Part shown: positions 4,987 to 7,255 of the stretch, one piece after another | Numbering within the stretch: the first letter of the stretch is position 1 | How the letters are laid out: every line of letters starts with the position of its first letter | Source: Candidatus Peregrinibacteria bacterium | GTDB taxonomy: Bacteria > Patescibacteriota > Gracilibacteria > Peribacterales > Peribacteraceae | DNA length: 7,255 nt | Assembly: GCA_016201685.1 (NCBI GenBank) | Contig: JACQCJ010000023.1 | Location: forward strand, 1 to 7,255 | Direction: 5' to 3' | Program-made: the position numbers and the translations under genes | The notes under the pieces: generated by a model | Told to the model about the DNA's origin: nothing | Database searches by the model: none | The model's input: the letters and a program-made list of their open reading frames with translations, nothing else

Positions 4987-5018
4987 AACGATCCAACCAT
5001 CTAGCCATCCAACCATCC
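4987..5018 (-). repeat. Octamer repeat array, right arm
   Basis: Read on the minus strand it gives four period-8 units: GGATGGTT, GGATGGCT, AGATGGTT and GGATCGTT. The first 14 nt complement 3609-3622 perfectly. It is the other half of the palindrome split by the IS4-family element. Confidence 0.6.
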
Positions 5019-5033
5019 TGCTACACTTCCTCC

Positions 5034-5057
5034 ATGGAGCACCTCGTCCTGATCGAC
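5034..5057 (+). pseudogene. Relic of a second exonuclease gene start
   Basis: Encodes MEHLVLID, followed by PTSSA and a stop (5073-5075) contributed by the REP-like element. The true exonuclease 81 bp downstream begins MDHLILID. The two 24-nt stretches differ at 7 positions, mostly third bases, and the pyrimidine-rich leader before each ATG is also similar (CTTCCTCC against CTTCTTCT). Amino acids are better kept than bases, so this looks like an old duplication or a paralogue's start and not a recent tandem copy. Too short to encode anything useful. Confidence 0.5.
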
Positions 5058-5094
5058 CCGACTTCGTCCGCTTAGGCGGACTTCGCCGGGCAAG
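5058..5094 (+). repeat. REP-like palindrome, copy 2, before the exonuclease gene
   Basis: Core CTTCGTCCGCTTAGGCGGAC, with GTCCGC pairing to GCGGAC around a TTAG loop, followed by CTTCGCC and GGGCAAG. It aligns without gaps to 1668-1704 at 27 of 37 positions. The outer arms are also partly complementary. It abuts the MEHLVLID relic on the left and lies 20 nt before the exonuclease ATG. Confidence 0.72.
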
Positions 5095-5114
5095 TGGCCA
5101 TTTTCTCTTCTTCT

Positions 5115-6074
5115 ATGGATCATCTCATTCTCATTGACGGTCACCACCTGATGTACCGTGCGTTCTATGCGATTCCAGAGACGCTTAAGACCGCAGCCGG
5201 CGAACAGACGAATGCCGTCTACGGCGTTGCCTCAATGCTCCTGAGCATTCTGAAGGCGGAGGAGCCCGATCGTTTGCTCTTCTGCTTCGATGCCGGGGAG
5301 GAGACATTCCGCCACCAGGAGAATGCGACCTATAAGGAGGGGAGAGCGGAGACGCCGGACTCCTTCTACCTGCAGATTCCCCGCATCCTCCAGCTCATCG
5401 ACGCCTTCGGGATTCAGCATGTCTCGGATCTGCAGTTTGAGGCGGATGATTTTTTGTGCACCTATGCCCGTGCGGCGCAGTCTGCCGGCATGCGCGTGAC
5501 GATCATCACGGGCGACCGTGACGCACTGCAGCTCGCGACAGAGAAGATCTGCATCGCCATCCCCCACAAGGCGTACCAGCAGCCGGAGTACCTGGGGCCA
5601 GCGGAGATTCTTGCGAAGTACGGCGTGCGCCCCGATCAGATCGCCTCGTATAAAGGACTCACCGGCGACGCGTCCGATAATTTGAGCGGCGTCAAAGGCA
5701 TCGGTCCCAAGACCGCAGCCATGCTCCTGCAGCAGTATCAGACACTCGAAGGAGTCTACGCTCATCTCGATGCCATTCGCCCATCCGTCCGAGAAAAGCT
5801 CGCGCGCGACCGCGAGCAAGCATTCTTCTGTGAGCGTATGGCGACCCTCGTTTGCGACATTGCACTCCCCAAGAGCTTGGAAGAGCTGCGGTTGCACGAT
5901 CTTCCTCTTGAACCTGCCTTGACACTTTTTTCTGAGTTCGAATTCCTCACGCTGGGAAAGCGCCTCGAATCCTTCGCAAAGACACCGTACGGACTGCAGC
6001 ATTTCCATTGGGATTCGTCTGCACCCATTCGGTCGGACGAGACGAAAGTGAAGCAACAGCTGTCATTGTTTTAA
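5115..6074 (+). CDS. Stand-alone 5'-3' exonuclease (PolA N-terminal / flap nuclease family)
   Basis: 319 residues. The enzyme would remove RNA primers and 5' flaps during Okazaki-fragment maturation and repair. Metal-binding PIN-like (53EXO) core: LIDGHHLMYRAF (D8), FCFDAGEETFRHQENATYKEGR (D59, R66, Y73-K74-R77), EADD (E109, D111, D112) and TGDRD (D134, D136). These are followed by the helix-3-turn-helix DNA-binding part GLTGDASDNLSGVKGIGPKTAA (D185, D188, 181-202). There is no 3'-5' exonuclease or polymerase domain, so it is not full-length DNA polymerase I. The last residues, QLSLF (315-319), match the consensus beta-clamp binding pentapeptide. ATG 5115 fits the family N terminus; in-frame GTG 5094 would start at the edge of the REP element and is less likely. 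The 12 nt before the ATG are almost all pyrimidines, with no Shine-Dalgarno. No key residue is missing. Confidence 0.93.
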   Translation: MDHLILIDGHHLMYRAFYAIPETLKTAAGEQTNAVYGVASMLLSILKAEEPDRLLFCFDAGEETFRHQENATYKEGRAETPDSFYLQIPRILQLIDAFGIQHVSDLQFEADDFLCTYARAAQSAGMRVTIITGDRDALQLATEKICIAIPHKAYQQPEYLGPAEILAKYGVRPDQIASYKGLTGDASDNLSGVKGIGPKTAAMLLQQYQTLEGVYAHLDAIRPSVREKLARDREQAFFCERMATLVCDIALPKSLEELRLHDLPLEPALTLFSEFEFLTLGKRLESFAKTPYGLQHFHWDSSAPIRSDETKVKQQLSLF

Positions 6075-6393
6075 GGTACAAGATGCAAGAAACAAGATAC
6101 AAAAAAATTCCAGTGGCCCATTTGCATCTTGCATCTTGTTCCTTGGATCTTCAATTCGCGAGCACAATTCGTACTCACGCTAAAAAGCACTGAATTTTCC
6201 TGAATACATTTTGTGTTTTCTTACTCGCACTCAACGAAAAATCAGGCTCAATTTTGTGTTCGCGTAGGCTCTTCCTGAATACCAAAGGTAGTCGCTCGGC
6301 TCTTGCACAAGCCCTTCGTGGGAGTTTAGACTCGCTTCCGTTTCACTATTTCGCGCTTCGGGACTCGTTCCCGGGGCTTCCCTGCTTTCTCCC
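6075..6393. other. 319-nt intergenic region between the exonuclease and ftsA genes
   Basis: Holds the inverted heptamer arrays (6079-6149), then an AT-rich stretch (about 6180-6260). That stretch carries two pairs of direct repeats: TTCCTGAATAC at 6197-6207 and 6272-6282, and ATTTTGTGTT at 6208-6217 and 6251-6260. A small hairpin CGGGA-CTCGT-TCCCG is at 6359-6373. The ftsA promoter is expected here, but no convincing paired -35/-10 boxes can be picked out. No protein-like frame is seen. Confidence 0.5.
6079..6149. repeat. Inverted arrays of heptamer repeats (large imperfect hairpin)
   Basis: The left arm is four 7-nt units: CAAGATG (6079), CAAGAAA (6086), CAAGATA (6093), CAAAAAA (6100). The right arm is the inverse type: TTGCATC (6122), TTGCATC (6129), TTGTTCC (6136), TTGGATC (6143). 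ACAAGATGCAAGA (6078-6090) is the exact complement of 6127-6139, giving a 13-bp stem with a 36-nt loop, 3 nt after the exonuclease stop. It could fold at the mRNA 3' end, but no T-run follows. Confidence 0.6.
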
Positions 6394-7255
6394 ATGCCTA
6401 AGGAACGTGTTCTCAGCAGCCTCGATATTGGAAGTGCCAAGATCCGGACCGTCATCGCCGTTGTGGATGGGAGTGACACGGAACGACGAATGCCCAATGT
6501 GATCGGAGTCGGCATTTCGCCGTCGCTCGGGATGCGCAAGGGGCACGTGATCGATGTGGAGGAACTCATTCACAACATCATCTCCTCCATCGAGGATGCC
6601 GAACGCATGGCGGGCGTTCCTGTGAACCACGTCTTCGTCGGCATGAGCGGGTCGCACATCGAGGCCTTCGACAGCAGGGGAGTGATTGCCATCTCCGGCG
6701 CCGAGATCACGGTGGAAGACATCGCTCGCGTGCTCGAAGCGGCGCAGGCGGTGAGCATCCCGCAGAACCGCCGCATCCTCCACATCGAGCCGAAGTTCTA
6801 CGCGGTGGACGAGCAGCGCGGCATCAAGAACCCGCTCGGGATGACAGGCATCCGTCTGGAGGCAGAGGCGCACATCATCACCGGGTACGTGCAGCACGTG
6901 AAGAATCTGGAGAAGAGCATCGACCAGGCGGGCGTGGATATCGATGCCATCGTTCCCGCGACGATCGCGGCCTCGGAGGCCGTGCTCACCAAGCGCCAGA
7001 AGGAACTCGGGGTCGTCGTCATCGATATCGGCGCGGGCTGCACGAGCATCGCGGTGTTCGAAGAAGGCACGATCCTCCATTCGGTGACGCTGCCCATCGC
7101 CGGCGAGAGCGTGACGAACGACATCGCGATCGGGCTTCGCACCTCCATCGACACGGCCGAGAAGATCAAGATCGAGTACGGATCGGTGCTCCCCTCCGAG
7201 ATGAACGAGCGCGAGATGATCGATCTCTCCACGGTCAGCAAGGTCGATACCCAAA
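6394..7255 (+). CDS. ftsA: Cell division protein FtsA (partial, 3' end beyond window)
   Basis: The first 287 residues of an actin-fold ATPase that anchors FtsZ to the membrane and starts divisome assembly. Nucleotide-binding motifs are SLDIGSAKIRTVIAVV (phosphate 1, residues 9-24) and VIDIGAGCTSIAVFEEG (phosphate 2, 209-225). Between them is the FtsA-specific 1C/SHS2 region (about 83-165), with VFVGMSGSHIEAF, ITVEDIARVLEAA, ILHIEPKFYAVDEQRGIKNPLGMTG and LEAEAHIITG, all highly FtsA-like. LPIAGESVTNDIAIGL (233-248) follows as expected. The C-terminal amphipathic membrane helix and any ftsZ are outside the window. ATG 6394 fits the family N terminus; the preceding bases (CTTTCTCCC) are pyrimidine-rich, with no Shine-Dalgarno. 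Confidence 0.95.
   Translation, partial: MPKERVLSSLDIGSAKIRTVIAVVDGSDTERRMPNVIGVGISPSLGMRKGHVIDVEELIHNIISSIEDAERMAGVPVNHVFVGMSGSHIEAFDSRGVIAISGAEITVEDIARVLEAAQAVSIPQNRRILHIEPKFYAVDEQRGIKNPLGMTGIRLEAEAHIITGYVQHVKNLEKSIDQAGVDIDAIVPATIAASEAVLTKRQKELGVVVIDIGAGCTSIAVFEEGTILHSVTLPIAGESVTNDIAIGLRTSIDTAEKIKIEYGSVLPSEMNEREMIDLSTVSKVDTQ

Noticed and set aside
5232..6056. Long minus-strand open frame of 274 codons
   Set aside because: Antisense to the exonuclease gene, with no recognisable domain.
6363..6372. ACTCGTTCCC before ftsA, a 10-nt match to the IS4-family inverted repeat
   Set aside because: No partner repeat, no target duplication and no transposase remnant nearby; it lies in a small local hairpin and is probably chance.
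6346..7254. Long minus-strand open frame of 302 codons
   Set aside because: It is antisense to ftsA, whose sense frame shows clear family motifs; His/Asp/Arg-rich content is typical of an antisense shadow of a GC-rich gene.

Overview
The window looks like a piece of bacterial chromosome with moderate-to-high GC. It has compact housekeeping genes, very little Shine-Dalgarno signal, small GIY-YIG and retropepsin-like genes, and many short palindromic intergenic repeats. That mix suggests a Candidate Phyla Radiation / Patescibacteria lineage (Peregrinibacteria- or Peribacteria-like). This is an inference from gene style; no marker gene here settles it. TGA, TAA and TAG all end plausible genes and no long frame needs a recoded stop.

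Layout. 1-112 holds the probable tail of an upstream gene. 140-1546 is a small retropepsin-like aspartic protease gene split in two by an IS5-family (ISL2-like) insertion sequence. Joining the halves at a shared CTA restores a continuous 148-codon frame. The IS transposase itself carries a +1 frameshift that detaches its catalytic Glu.

1655-2157 is a tRNA-Lys(CTT) cluster: one intact gene (1783-1858, CCA encoded) between two broken tRNA-like copies. In both broken copies the anticodon hairpin is replaced by a 25-nt GC-rich hairpin. The upstream copy also has a 38-bp REP-like palindrome in its D loop. The downstream copy is fused to the end of a GIY-YIG nuclease pseudogene. The intact tRNA's last 34 nt recur exactly 299 bp downstream, so the nuclease gene is bracketed by att-like tRNA 3' ends. 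This is the best candidate in the window for an unusual mobile system.

2172-3510 is a minus-strand pair: a cupin protein, and upstream of it an isolated, degenerate glycogen-synthase-like (GT5) C-terminal domain. 3642-4956 is a complete IS4-family element with 13-bp perfect inverted repeats, 9-bp target duplications and an intact YREK transposase. It sits inside a palindrome built of octamer repeats.

5115-6074 encodes a stand-alone 5'-3' exonuclease (the PolA N-terminal type) whose last five residues form a consensus sliding-clamp binding peptide. It is preceded by a degenerate copy of its own start that runs into a second REP-like palindrome. 6075-6393 is an intergenic region with inverted heptamer arrays and short direct repeats. 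6394 to the end is ftsA, cut by the window edge. The stable genes (tRNA-Lys, exonuclease, ftsA) serve core translation, replication and division; the rest is mostly mobile or decaying DNA.
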